Position numbers and translations under genes: made by a program. A stretch of DNA of 47,532 nucleotides, taken from NCBI RefSeq assembly GCF_030525615.1, contig NZ_JAUNEJ010000001.1, positions 752,696 through 800,227 on the forward strand, in the 5' to 3' direction. Below the pieces are notes generated by a model. The model was not told the DNA's origin. It was given only the letters and a program-made list of their open reading frames with translations, and did no database searches. Positions 17,716 to 25,643 of the stretch are shown here, one piece after another. The DNA is from Cutibacterium sp. (GTDB lineage: Bacteria; Actinomycetota; Actinomycetes; Propionibacteriales; Propionibacteriaceae). Each line of letters opens with the position of its first letter. The first letter of the stretch is position 1.

Positions 17716-18600
17716 CTAGAAAAGCGTATCCTCGCCAGTTTCAGGAGTATAGGTGAGCAACAGGCGATCCGTTACATGCTCACTATCTAACACACTTCCA
17801 CCCAACTGAAATCGACGAAGCATTGATTTTCCTACCGAAACCGCGACTTCCGTTTCGAACAGACCCTCAGGTAGGTCGAGGTGAATTTGATGCTTGCCGT
17901 TTCTCTTTGAGCCATCAATAGACAGTGCTACGAAGACGCCACGCTCTTTTGCATTGCGAATCCGCTCGACGAGATCCATGAAATCGAACGACTGGGCACC
18001 ATAGAGAATCTTTTGCGTGTCCACATATGGCGGATCACAGTAGACCAGATCTCCAGCCTTAGGAAGCTCAAAAGCTTCACGATAATCCATGTGAAAGAAC
18101 TTCGTACCCGAGATGCGCTTTCGCCATGCCACGACTCTTTGAGCAAAACTCTCAGTTGTGATAGGCATGTGCGCCCCGACGGGGGTAGACATATATCCAT
18201 CTGTTTTTCTAAATCGGACAATACCTCCATAACAGGATCGCGTCAGAAAAATGAAGTCACGCGAATCTCGCGACATATTGAACCTGTCCAGGGCTTCCCG
18301 ATATACAATAGCCTTATCAACTCCCCGTTCAAGCTGCGACCGATAGAAGTCGTAAGCATTAATCAACTCGTCAGGCGCATCTACCAACATCTGCCAGATA
18401 TCGATCAGTGGTTTCAGAACGTCTGAGGCTACCGCAGAATCAGGTGCTAACGCGCCAAGTACAGCTCCTGAACCCAGAAACGGCTCATAGTAAGTACTAA
18501 ATTCATGTGGAAAGCTCCCCACGATCAGAGAGGCCATACGTTGTTTATTGCCCACCCACTTCAGCAGCTGAGCAGGAGGTTTCCGAGGCGCTATCGACAT
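17716..18600 (-). CDS. DNA adenine methylase (D12 class, Dam-like, alpha order)
   Basis: N6-adenine DNA methyltransferase of a restriction-modification system. In the 294-residue product, KWVGNK (14-19) and FLGSGAVLG (41-49) form the SAM pocket and DPPY (189-192) is the catalytic motif IV. The target-recognition region lies between them, the alpha-class order seen in Dam and DpnM. The recognition segment FLTRSCYGGIVRFRKTDGY, followed by MSTPVG, follows the Dam outline (NR-CYNG-RYN-G-FN-P-G) but differs at several positions, so GATC specificity is not assured. ATG 18600 has AAGGTGGGGAT just upstream. It is divergent from the HTH regulator and endonuclease genes. Base composition is visibly AT-richer than its neighbours, fitting horizontal acquisition. 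Confidence 0.93.
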   Translation of the reverse strand: MSIAPRKPPAQLLKWVGNKQRMASLIVGSFPHEFSTYYEPFLGSGAVLGALAPDSAVASDVLKPLIDIWQMLVDAPDELINAYDFYRSQLERGVDKAIVYREALDRFNMSRDSRDFIFLTRSCYGGIVRFRKTDGYMSTPVGAHMPITTESFAQRVVAWRKRISGTKFFHMDYREAFELPKAGDLVYCDPPYVDTQKILYGAQSFDFMDLVERIRNAKERGVFVALSIDGSKRNGKHQIHLDLPEGLFETEVAVSVGKSMLRRFQLGGSVLDSEHVTDRLLLTYTPETGEDTLF

Positions 18601-18663
18601 ATCCCCACCTTAGTCTGATATCCGATTTTCACATAATTGGATACCGCTTCATAGACTGTGCAC
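18601..18663. promoter_or_regulatory. Divergent promoter and possible C-box between methylase and HTH gene
   Basis: The plus strand shows TTCACA (18628-18633), an 18-bp spacer and TAGACT (18652-18657), placed 6 nt before GTG 18664. A spaced dyad GATATCC (18617-18623) and GGATACC (18639-18645) overlaps the -35 region. A controller protein bound there could govern both directions. This is inference from position and symmetry. Confidence 0.5.
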
Positions 18664-18906
18664 GTGGACAGCGACCTACTACGCGCTCGCCGCGTATCAC
18701 TTGCGCAAGCCATCAGGTCTGCGCGTCTACAGCGCAAGTTGACGCAGTCTGACGTGTCATCCGCCTTGGGCGTGCCCCAGTCGTGGGTCTCGAATGTGGA
18801 GGCGGGTGCTAGGAGGGTCGACGTCGCTGAGCTGATCGAGCTCGCCTCTGTTCTCGGTGTTTCCACGTCCGACCTAATAATTGCCATGGAGGCAACAGAC
18901 GTCTAA
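18664..18906 (+). CDS. Small XRE-family HTH regulator, probable R-M controller
   Basis: An 80-residue protein that is almost entirely one XRE helix-turn-helix domain: QAIRSARLQRKLTQSDVSSA, LGVPQSWVSNVEAGARR, DVAELIELASVLGVS. Size and position match controller (C) proteins, which delay endonuclease expression until the methylase has protected the host. Its TAA stop shares one base with the ATG of the endonuclease gene (TAATG), so the two are coupled. GTG 18664 fits a leaderless start; GTG 18658 is in frame and equally long-lived. The controller role is inferred from family and neighbourhood. Confidence 0.8.
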   Translation: MDSDLLRARRVSLAQAIRSARLQRKLTQSDVSSALGVPQSWVSNVEAGARRVDVAELIELASVLGVSTSDLIIAMEATDV

Positions 18907-19816
18907 TGAAGAGCGCTGCACCTTGGAACCAAATGCCACCCGAGTTCTGGCACTACGTCCGTGTGTTATCTGAGCACCTCGGGTATTCTCGGCGGAAAGT
19001 TGTTATGCGACATGACGCTGAAACCATCACGCGCGGCCTGGAAGCATTGGGACTAAGCGCAGTACCACTTCAGAAGTCCGATGACACGTCCGTCTCAATC
19101 GGTGATCTTGTTGACTACTTTGCGTTCCAAGCAGAGCTAATTGAGGGAGACGTTGCACGGCATCTTCAGAGTGCAGCCCAGGCAAAGAGCCTGTTCGAAA
19201 AAACTGCGGACGAGTACACTACCGGCTACACCTCTCAGCTAAAAATGTTCTCGAAAACTCCAGGCTATATAGAGTTCGAGGCGGCGTACCTGCAATTGCG
19301 CCGTACAACAAACAAAAAGGCGACAAGCGGGACATTGATTTTCTGACGGCTACATCGAATATTCTAATCTCCTACTACCTTAGGGGGGATTATTTTGATC
19401 CGAACCCGAGGAAAGTTCCTGCTTTTACAGAGGATGGTGTAGTCGTAGGTTCAATGAGCCGCCGTATGGACGGCGCATTTCCTGATTGCGTTAACCAAGT
19501 CGCACTCTGGGAATTCAAGTGTTACTACTATACGACAACTTTCGGGTCAAAAATCAGTGACGCAGTCTATATCGCAGATCTCGACGGATATGAAAGAGCC
19601 GATGCTGAGGGGCAAACTGGGATGCCTATTCAGTTGACTCTATTCATTGATGCATACTCGACATGGATGGAGCAAGGCAAGAGTTATCTATGTCGAATTG
19701 TTGATCTCCTTCAGAGGGGAGCAATTGACAATCTGATAGTCGGGGCAGAAGTGGAAACAGAAATTCCTCAAATTGTTGAAGAGTGGCGGGCTGCTCTCAC
19801 AGACAGGGACGGCTAA
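18906..19816 (+). pseudogene. PD-(D/E)XK restriction endonuclease, split by a -1 frameshift
   Basis: Two frames together would make one protein of about 300 residues. The first runs 18906-19346 (146 residues, starting MKSAAPWNQMPPEFW). After an A5 run at 19314-19318, reading continues one base back as GDKRDIDFLTATSNILISYY and on to the stop at 19816. The second part carries the nuclease core RRMDGAFPD, eight residues, then EFK (P-D at 19481-19486, E at 19511, K at 19517), followed by YYYTTTFGSKISDAVY. I cannot name a subfamily. Position next to a methylase and a controller supports a type II endonuclease. It is either inactivated by a one-base change in the A-run, made by slippage at AAAAAG, or a sequencing error. 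A downstream start at ATG 19454 would give a 120-residue fragment. Confidence 0.78.
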
Positions 19817-19831
19817 GGTCAGGCTTCTTTA

Positions 19832-19853
19832 ACGAATGTCCAATTACATTCGT
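19832..19853 (+). terminator. Weak hairpin after the endonuclease gene
   Basis: ACGAATGT and ACATTCGT form an 8-bp AT-rich stem with a 6-nt loop 16 bp after the stop codon; no T-tract follows. The remaining 19854-20061 shows no gene or repeat I can support. Confidence 0.35.
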
Positions 19854-20061
19854 CTGGTTGCTCACTTTAAGAGATGCGACCTGCCATGCAGATCACACTC
19901 AACTAGGCACAACTAAGCAGGTGTCGGCAATGTCGCTCGAGCGTTTCACAAATCCGGGCGAGCATTTCATTAGTTACATTTTCTCCTTTTCCGAGTTTTG
20001 CCATGGTGGCAGCGCTGATGCTGGATTGTTCCTGGAGTTGTGTCTTATTCAGATCGAGGTC

Positions 20062-20105
20062 GATAAGGAGTTTGCAAAGAGGTTTGTAGGCTCATCACAA
20101 ACGAG
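20062..20105 (-). repeat. Inverted repeat flanking the island, right arm
   Basis: Reverse complement partner of 17616-17654. GATAAGGAGTTTGCAAA lies outside and GGCTCATCACAAACGAG is the left end of IS relic 2. Confidence 0.65.
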
Positions 20106-20663
20106 GTGTGGGTGGGTGATGGAATGGCGTTTTTTGGGGGGTAGGGGTCGAGGCCCCTCGACGATGGACGTTGTCACACTGTCTATCCAGAAGGCGTGTG
20201 ATCCCACACCGGTACTGCCGACAAGTATGTGACCGTGGTCATCGACCTCACCCCAGTACGCCAGGGCACCGGGCCGGCTAGGCGACATAATTCCAGGAGG
20301 CTCTAAGAAAGCGTTTCAACCCTGGCTTGCTGCCCGCCCCCACCCCTGGCGTGAGGGTATCGAAGTGGTGGCGACCGATGGGTTTACCGGCTACACAACT
20401 GCTGCGGCCGAAGAAATACCCGAAGCGACCACAGTGATGGATTCGTTCCATGTGGTTCGTGTGGCTGGTGACGCCCTAGACCGTTGCCGAGTTCAATGGT
20501 CATCGTGGACGCACAGGCGATCTGCTCTACACCTAGCCACACAGGTGCCACCTTGTTGACACCCTGGCAACGGAACCATTTGGGAACACTGGCACGGCAT
20601 AGCGGTGGGGTCGGGCTACCTCGCCCACGCCATCAACCCCACCTACCCCAAGTGCGAAGAGCC
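20089..20663 (+). mobile_element. ISL3-family insertion-sequence relic 2 (about 575 bp)
   Basis: The left end GGCTCATCACAAACGAGG at 20089 pairs imperfectly with the right end, which reads GGCTCTTCGCACTTGGGG on the complement and ends at 20663. The interior carries decayed transposase text. A first block, YVTVVIDLTPVRQGTGPARR, is followed after a frameshift by KKAFQPWLAARPHPWREGIE, VVATDGFTGYTTAAAEEIPE and ALDRCR, then another frameshift. The DGFTGY block contains a conserved acidic residue of the DDE core. Full ISL3 elements are 1.3-1.5 kb, so most of the gene is lost. A GTCGAGG/CCTCGAC dyad lies at 20147-20162 after a TTTTTTGGGGGG run. No target duplication is seen. The 95 bp from 20664 to the ilvC stop hold only the ilvC terminator. 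Confidence 0.82.
20445..20649 (+). repeat. 205-bp direct repeat, copy B
   Basis: Perfect match to 17410-17614 in the same orientation. Recombination between the copies would delete the 3.0-kb segment holding the restriction-modification genes. Confidence 0.95.
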
Positions 20664-20699
20664 TATAACACAGCGCAGCGAGGTGCTCAGAACACGGCG

Positions 20700-20727
20700 C
20701 GAGGGCCCGCAGAACTACGGGCCCTCG
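20700..20727 (-). terminator. Terminator downstream of ilvC
   Basis: CGAGGGCCCG and CGGGCCCTCG form a perfect 10-bp GC-rich stem with an 8-nt loop, 31 bp after the ilvC stop. There is no clear T-tract on the minus-strand side. Confidence 0.75.
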
Positions 20728-20758
20728 TGGTCACAGATGTCAGGAACTCTCAGCGAAG

Positions 20759-21787
20759 TCAGCGAGCGGCACTGCCCTCGGTGTAGTCGTCGTCGGTGAC
20801 AGCCAGCCAAGAGTACATCTTGCGCAGCTCCTTACCGGTGGCCTCGATCGGATGCTTGGCCTCCTTCTCGCGCAGCTCCTTGAACTCCACGGCACCGGCG
20901 TCCTGATCGGCAATGAAACGCTTGGCGAAGGCACCACTCTGGATGTCGTCCAGAACAGCCTTCATGTTCTGCTTGACGTGATCGTCGATGACGCGCGGAC
21001 CCGAAACATAGTCGCCGTACTCGGCGGTGTCGGAGATCGACCAACGCTGCTTGGAGATACCACCCTCGATGATGAGGTCAACGATCATCTTCATTTCGTG
21101 GCACACCTCGAAGTAGGCCATCTCCGGCTGATACCCGGCATTGACGAGGGTTTCAAATCCGGCCTCGATGAGGTGGGACAGACCACCACACAGCACTGCC
21201 TGCTCACCGAAGAGGTCGGTCTCAGTCTCCTCGCGGAAGCTGGTCTCGATACCACCGGCACGCAGACCGCCAAGAGCCTTGGCGTAGGACTTGGTGAGAT
21301 CCCAAGCTTTACCCGAGGCATCTTGCTCAACGCAGACCAGCACCGGGACACCGCGCCCGTCGGCGTACTCACGACGCACGATGTGGCCGGGACCCTTCGG
21401 AGCGACCATACAGACGTCGACACCCGCAGGGGCCTTGATGTAGCCAAAGTGAACGTTGAAACCATGGGCGAAGAACAGGGCGTCGCCGTCCTTGAGGTGC
21501 GGAGCGATCTGCTCGGCATAGAGCTGACGCTGGTTCTGGTCGGGGGCCAAAACCATGATGAGGTCAGCCTCCTCACAGGCCTCCTCGATGGGCAGCACAC
21601 GCAGGCCCTGAGCCTCGGCCTTGGCGATCGACGAGGAACCCTCGCGCAGGCCGACACGCACATCAACCCCAGAGTCACGCAGGTTGAGGGCATGGGCATG
21701 TCCCTGGGAGCCGTAACCAATGACGGCAACCTGGCGGTTCTGGATGATGGACAGGTCAGCGTCGTCGTCGTAGTAGATCTTTGCCAT
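20759..21787 (-). CDS. ilvC: Ketol-acid reductoisomerase (class I)
   Basis: Second common step of branched-chain synthesis: Mg-dependent isomerisation and NADPH reduction of acetolactate or acetohydroxybutyrate. The 342-residue product has [10 protein letters not shown], the nucleotide-binding [52 protein letters not shown], and the metal-ligand region [15 protein letters not shown] and [26 protein letters not shown] sequence (here LIIEGG). Short class I length. ATG 21787 has AAGGAGAG about 11 nt upstream; a 13-codon extension upstream is unsupported. It lies 45 bp after ilvN and is last in ilvB-ilvN-ilvC. Confidence 0.98.
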   Translation of the reverse strand: MAKIYYDDDADLSIIQNRQVAVIGYGSQGHAHALNLRDSGVDVRVGLREGSSSIAKAEAQGLRVLPIEEACEEADLIMVLAPDQNQRQLYAEQIAPHLKDGDALFFAHGFNVHFGYIKAPAGVDVCMVAPKGPGHIVRREYADGRGVPVLVCVEQDASGKAWDLTKSYAKALGGLRAGGIETSFREETETDLFGEQAVLCGGLSHLIEAGFETLVNAGYQPEMAYFEVCHEMKMIVDLIIEGGISKQRWSISDTAEYGDYVSGPRVIDDHVKQNMKAVLDDIQSGAFAKRFIADQDAGAVEFKELREKEAKHPIEATGKELRKMYSWLAVTDDDYTEGSAAR

Positions 21788-21832
21788 GTTGTCTTTCTCT
21801 CCTTGTTCTGTTGCGGTCTGAAGCACTTCTGG

Positions 21833-22339
21833 TCACGCGGAGCGTTTTGCCCCGAGGGCGGTGGCACCACGATTGAGGGCCACCTGTCCAGATTGAACGA
21901 GTTCGATGATTCCGAACGGCTCGAGCATCTGTAGCAACGCATCAAGCTTCTCACGTCCCCCAGTCGCCTCAATCGTCAGTGAATCCAATGAGACGTCGAC
22001 GGCCTTGCCTCGGAATAGCCCAACGGTGTCGATGATCTTCGATCGATTCTCGACATTGGAGCGCACCTTGACGAGGATGAGCTCGCGGGTCACCGCTCCG
22101 GGACTCAGCTCCACGATCTTGTGGACCTCGATGAGTTTGTTGAGCTGCTTGACCATCTGCTCGAGTGCTTGAGCCGAGACAACGCTCACCCCGATCGTCA
22201 TTCGAGACTCCCCGGGATCATCAGTCGGCGAAACCGTCAAAGACTCGATGTTGTAACCGCGGCGGGCGAACAGGCCCGACACCCGAGTCAGCACGCCCGG
22301 ACGGTTCGTCACCAACACCGACAGCACGTGTTCGGTCAT
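21833..22339 (-). CDS. ilvN: Acetolactate synthase small (regulatory) subunit
   Basis: The 168-residue regulatory partner of IlvB, which binds valine for feedback control. An N-terminal ACT domain (about residues 3-75, HVLSVLVTNRPGVLTRVSGLFARRGYNIESL) is followed by the ALS_ss_C domain (KIIDTVGLFRGKAVDVSLDSL, then LEPFGIIELVQSGQVALNRG). ATG 22339 begins 1 nt after the ilvB stop and has GAGGAGAA upstream inside ilvB, so subunits are coupled. Length is normal. Confidence 0.97.
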   Translation of the reverse strand: MTEHVLSVLVTNRPGVLTRVSGLFARRGYNIESLTVSPTDDPGESRMTIGVSVVSAQALEQMVKQLNKLIEVHKIVELSPGAVTRELILVKVRSNVENRSKIIDTVGLFRGKAVDVSLDSLTIEATGGREKLDALLQMLEPFGIIELVQSGQVALNRGATALGAKRSA

Positions 22340-22340
22340 C

Positions 22341-24146
22341 TCAGTTCTCCTCGGTTTCGTCGTCTGCGTCGTCCTTGTCGTCGACGGGTGCGACCTCGTC
22401 GCCAGAGTCTCCCCACACCGGGGCAAGGTCGCGGGCGATCTTGATGTCATCGTTACTGGCTCCGGCAGCCACCATAGGCCATACCATGGCGTCGGTGTGG
22501 ACAACGAACTCCACCACCACCGGACGATCGTTGATCTCGTTGGCCGCCTTGATAGTCTCATCGACCTTGGCTGGATCGCTCACTCGGAAGGCCGCACAAC
22601 CCATGGCCTCAGCCAGCTTCACGAAATCCGGGAGACGGTCCGAGTGCAGGTCTGTCTGGGAAAACCGGGAATTGAAGAAGAGGTTCTGCCACTGTCGGAC
22701 CATGCCCAGAACATTGTTGTTGATGACAGCGATCTTCACCGGGGCACCGTTAAGAGCAGCCGTGACGAGTTCCTGGTTCGTCATCTGGAAGCAGCCGTCG
22801 CCATCGATACCCCACACAGTGGCATCCGGGCGTCCCACCTTGGCCCCCACAGCTGCCGGAACGCAATACCCCATCGTTCCAGCACCACCGGAAGTCAACC
22901 AAGAACGCGGCTTATCATGTGGCAGGAAATGGGAGGCCCACATCTGGTGCTGGCCCACTCCCGTCACAAACACGGTGTTCTCGGGGGCCAGAGCACCAAT
23001 GCGCTGAATGACCTGCTGGGGTGAGATCTCGCCTTCGGGGACCTCTTCCCACGACGGCGCATAGGTGGCCTTCATGCGCTGCAGCTGGCGGACCCACGCC
23101 GAAATGTCCGGCAATTCCTTGCCTTCTAGGGATTCAGCCAACCGCGACAAAGTAAGCCGAGCGTCGCCGACGATCGGAACATCGGCATGACGATTCTTGC
23201 CAATCTCGGCAGGATCAATGTCGGCGTGGATGACCTTCGCGTCGGGAGCGAACGTGTCAAGCCGTCCTGTCACACGGTCATCGAAGCGGGTACCGACAGC
23301 AATAAGCAGATCAGCGCGTTGCAGCGCCCCCACCGCCGCCACCGCACCATGCATACCCGGCATCCCCAGAGCCAGCGGATGGCTGGCCGGGAACACGTCG
23401 CGGGCCATGAGGGTGGTCACAACCGGGATTCCCGTGATGTCCACCACGCGAGCCAATTCGCCAGCGGCATCGGCCTTCGCCACTCCACCACCGACATAAA
23501 GCACGGGGCGGTGAGCAGCACGGATGAGCTCGGTGGCCTCCTTGATTTGCTTGTTATGCGGACGAGTGGTCGGCTTGTAGCCAGGCAAGTCGTACTGCTT
23601 AGGCCACTTAAAGGGAACGACCGAGGTCTGAGCGTCTTTGGTGATGTCGATGAGGACCGGGCCGGGACGTCCGGTCGACGCGATGTGGAAGGCCTCAGCG
23701 ATCGACAGCGGAATGTCCTCAGCGCGTGTGACGAGGAAGTTGTGCTTGGTGATCGGCATTGTGATGCCGCGAATATCAGCCTCTTGGAAGCCGTCAGTTC
23801 CAATCAGGCTGCTGCCCACCTGACCAGTAATGGCCACCAGTGGCACCGAATCGAGGTAGGCGTCGTAGAGCGGGGTGACGAGGTTGGTTGCGCCTGGCCC
23901 CGAGGTCGCCATGCACACACCCACCTTTCCGGTCGCAACGGCGTACCCCTCGGCGGCATGGCCAGCCCCCTGTTCGTGACGCACGAGGATGTGACGCACT
24001 TTGACGGAATCCATCAGTGGGTCGTAAGTCGGCATGATGGCACCGCCCGGAAGCCCGAAGACAACATCTACACCGAGTTTCTCAAGGCTCTCAATGACGA
24101 TCTGTGCGCCAGTCATCATTCGTTGCTGCCGGGATTTGTCGGCCAT
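22341..24146 (-). CDS. ilvB: Acetolactate synthase large (catalytic) subunit
   Basis: ThDP- and FAD-dependent enzyme that condenses pyruvate to acetolactate (or with ketobutyrate to acetohydroxybutyrate), the committed step for Val, Leu and Ile. The 601-residue product shows [34 protein letters not shown] with the catalytic Glu, [34 protein letters not shown], and the ThDP motif [18 protein letters not shown] plus [12 protein letters not shown]. The C-terminal tail is acidic. ATG 24146 has GGAGG 5 nt upstream; three earlier in-frame Met codons are not supported. Expression appears controlled by the attenuator 65-153 bp upstream. Confidence 0.97.
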   Translation of the reverse strand: MADKSRQQRMMTGAQIVIESLEKLGVDVVFGLPGGAIMPTYDPLMDSVKVRHILVRHEQGAGHAAEGYAVATGKVGVCMATSGPGATNLVTPLYDAYLDSVPLVAITGQVGSSLIGTDGFQEADIRGITMPITKHNFLVTRAEDIPLSIAEAFHIASTGRPGPVLIDITKDAQTSVVPFKWPKQYDLPGYKPTTRPHNKQIKEATELIRAAHRPVLYVGGGVAKADAAGELARVVDITGIPVVTTLMARDVFPASHPLALGMPGMHGAVAAVGALQRADLLIAVGTRFDDRVTGRLDTFAPDAKVIHADIDPAEIGKNRHADVPIVGDARLTLSRLAESLEGKELPDISAWVRQLQRMKATYAPSWEEVPEGEISPQQVIQRIGALAPENTVFVTGVGQHQMWASHFLPHDKPRSWLTSGGAGTMGYCVPAAVGAKVGRPDATVWGIDGDGCFQMTNQELVTAALNGAPVKIAVINNNVLGMVRQWQNLFFNSRFSQTDLHSDRLPDFVKLAEAMGCAAFRVSDPAKVDETIKAANEINDRPVVVEFVVHTDAMVWPMVAAGASNDDIKIARDLAPVWGDSGDEVAPVDDKDDADDETEEN

Positions 24147-24210
24147 GTCATCCTCCATCCGTGATTGTGAAACGGTGCCCTTCCATTGGTGGTGCCTAAC
24201 CCCGAACAAG

Positions 24211-24244
24211 AAAAAACCCTCGCTGCCGATCAGGCATACGAGGG
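24211..24244 (-). terminator. ilvB attenuator terminator
   Basis: On the minus strand CCCTCG and CGAGGG form the base of a stem whose inner part (TGCC/GGCA) also pairs, followed directly by TTTTTT. It lies between the leader peptide and ilvB, with no gene to terminate except the leader. The intervening 24245-24269 contains short dyads (ATCC/GGAT, AGCG/CGCT) that could form the competing structures. Confidence 0.85.
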
Positions 24245-24269
24245 AGCGCCCTATCCGAGGATGAGGACG

Positions 24270-24299
24270 CTAGCCAATAACAAGAAGCTGGCCGCTCAT
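24270..24299 (-). CDS. ilvBNC leader peptide MSGQLLVIG
   Basis: A nine-residue reading frame with Leu-Leu-Val-Ile in a row, the three amino acids made by the downstream operon. It ends at TAG 25 bp before the attenuator stem. When charged tRNAs are scarce, a ribosome stalled at these codons would free the terminator competitor and let transcription reach ilvB. This is the well-known ilv/leu attenuation logic. The ATG is 7 nt after a -10-like AAAGAT with TTGACG 17 bp further up, so the leader may itself be leaderless. Mechanism inferred from sequence. Confidence 0.8.
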   Translation of the reverse strand: MSGQLLVIG

Positions 24300-24306
24300 G
24301 GCCTTG

Positions 24307-24335
24307 ATCTTTGTGCATGAACGGCCAGCCGTCAA
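24307..24335 (-). promoter_or_regulatory. Predicted ilvBNC promoter
   Basis: TTGACG (24335-24330), 17-bp spacer, AAAGAT (24312-24307). The -35 is strong and the -10 weak. An 8-bp inverted repeat, GCTGGCCG in the spacer (24322-24329 on plus as CGGCCAGC) and CGGCCAGC in the leader coding region (24287-24294), flanks the start point and could be an operator. Confidence 0.6.
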
Positions 24336-24383
24336 CATTTACGGACAAACGTCTCACATTATGAACACTTGACTGTTTGAGGA

Positions 24384-24794
24384 CTACTCGCTGTTGGTGT
24401 TGTCGGCCACGAGGGCAGCGACTTCCTCGACGGGACGCCGTGGCATGGCCGAGCGCATGGCGTCAATACCAGGCTCGCGGTCATATCGTGGAATGACATG
24501 GACGTGAAGATGGTGGACGCTCTGACCAGCGACCTCACCAGCATTCGACACAATGTTGACCCCAGATGCGCCCAATGAATCGACGAGGTGGCGAGCCACT
24601 TTCGTCACCATCGGACTGATACGGGCTAATTCCCCATCATCATCAAGAACGCTCGTGACATGCTTTCGTGGAATGACAAGGGTGTGGCCATCTTGGAAGG
24701 GCTCGATGTCGAGGAACGCGACCGAGGTGTCGTCAGAATCAACGATCGTTGCAGGGATGTCCCCCGCAGCGATGGAGCAGAAAAGGCAATCCAT
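24384..24794 (-). CDS. HIT-family nucleotide-binding protein
   Basis: A 136-residue HIT (histidine triad) hydrolase. The family cleaves nucleotide phosphoramidates, AMP-linked conjugates and dinucleoside polyphosphates. Seen here are DCLFCSIAAGDIPATIV with a CxxC near the start, FLDIEPFQDGHTLVIPRKHV, VNIVSNAGEVAGQSVHHLHV and the triad HLHVHVIPR. The acidic C-terminus ends NTNSE. Start at ATG 24794; no strong Shine-Dalgarno. It lies between hisF and the ilvB leader on the same strand. Exact substrate unknown. Confidence 0.93.
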   Translation of the reverse strand: MDCLFCSIAAGDIPATIVDSDDTSVAFLDIEPFQDGHTLVIPRKHVTSVLDDDGELARISPMVTKVARHLVDSLGASGVNIVSNAGEVAGQSVHHLHVHVIPRYDREPGIDAMRSAMPRRPVEEVAALVADNTNSE

Positions 24795-24838
24795 GAATCA
24801 TGACTACCACAATGGCTCCGTCTCATGTCTCTGTCCGC

Positions 24839-25600
24839 TCAGCGAACCTCGAAGCCAGCCCCGCGCAAAGCATCCTTGACTTGGGCGATAGTCAGGGTGC
24901 GGTAGTGGAACACCGATGCAGCTAGCACGGCGTCGGCACCGGCCCGCGCCGCCTGAACGAAGTCATGCACCTTGCCCGCGCCGCCTGAAGCTATGAGCGG
25001 GACATCGACCGCCCGACGCACTGCTTCGATCATTTCGATGTCGAACCCGCCGGTCGTACCGTCGGCGTCCATCGAGTTGAGCAGAATCTCGCCGGCTCCC
25101 CTGTCGACAGCCTGACGAGTCCACTCGACGGCATCACGGCCAGCTGAACGACGTCCGCCATGAGTTGTGACACCGAATCCAGACGGCTGGTCTGGTTCGC
25201 GACGAGCGTCGACCGACAGCACGATGACCTGATTGCCGAATCGATCGGCAATCTCGTCGATAATTCCCGGATGTGCGATGGCGCCGGTGTTGATACCCAC
25301 CTTGTCGGCACCGCAACGCAGCAGGACATCGACGTCGGCGACCCCACGCACTCCACCGCCCACTGTCAAGGGAACGAAAACCGTCTCCGCACATCTGGTG
25401 ACCATGTCGCGAGTGGTGGCTCGCGCCTCACTCGACGCGGAGATGTCGAGAAACGTGATTTCGTCGGCTCCCTGGCGTCCGTACTCGGCTGCTAATTCCA
25501 CCGGATCACCGGCATCACGCAAACCCACGAAGTTGACTCCCTTGACGACTCGTCCGTCCTTGACGTCGAGACACGGGATGACACGCACAGCCACAGCCAT
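24839..25600 (-). CDS. hisF: Imidazole glycerol phosphate synthase cyclase subunit
   Basis: Joins with HisH to convert PRFAR and ammonia to imidazole glycerol phosphate and AICAR in histidine synthesis. The 253-residue (beta-alpha)8 barrel has [21 protein letters not shown] with the catalytic Asp, [61 protein letters not shown] with the second Asp, and [18 protein letters not shown] 25600 has TAGCCT 6 nt upstream; GTG 25606 would overlap that element. The rest of the his operon is not in this window, so hisF is isolated. Confidence 0.97.
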   Translation of the reverse strand: MAVAVRVIPCLDVKDGRVVKGVNFVGLRDAGDPVELAAEYGRQGADEITFLDISASSEARATTRDMVTRCAETVFVPLTVGGGVRGVADVDVLLRCGADKVGINTGAIAHPGIIDEIADRFGNQVIVLSVDARREPDQPSGFGVTTHGGRRSAGRDAVEWTRQAVDRGAGEILLNSMDADGTTGGFDIEMIEAVRRAVDVPLIASGGAGKVHDFVQAARAGADAVLAASVFHYRTLTIAQVKDALRGAGFEVR

Positions 25601-25643
25601 GGCCACAGGCTACCGCCACTGATTGTGACCGGCTGCGACGGCC

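Noticed and set aside
20135..20162. Poly-T/poly-G run and GTCGAGG dyad as a functional terminator or G-quadruplex
   Set aside because: It lies inside the IS left end with no transcript known to end there, and the G-runs are too irregular for a confident quadruplex.
19783..20232. 149-codon frame spanning the end of the endonuclease gene and the IS left end
   Set aside because: Starts within a coding region and crosses the IS terminal repeat; no family resemblance.
17321..20663. Intact composite transposon
   Set aside because: Both transposase genes are truncated and frameshifted and no 8-bp target duplications are seen at either relic, so it cannot be active by itself.
20852..21934. 360-codon frame antisense to ilvC
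   Set aside because: Shadow of a well-conserved enzyme gene; repetitive Leu/Gly/Asp composition typical of the complement of a GC-rich gene.
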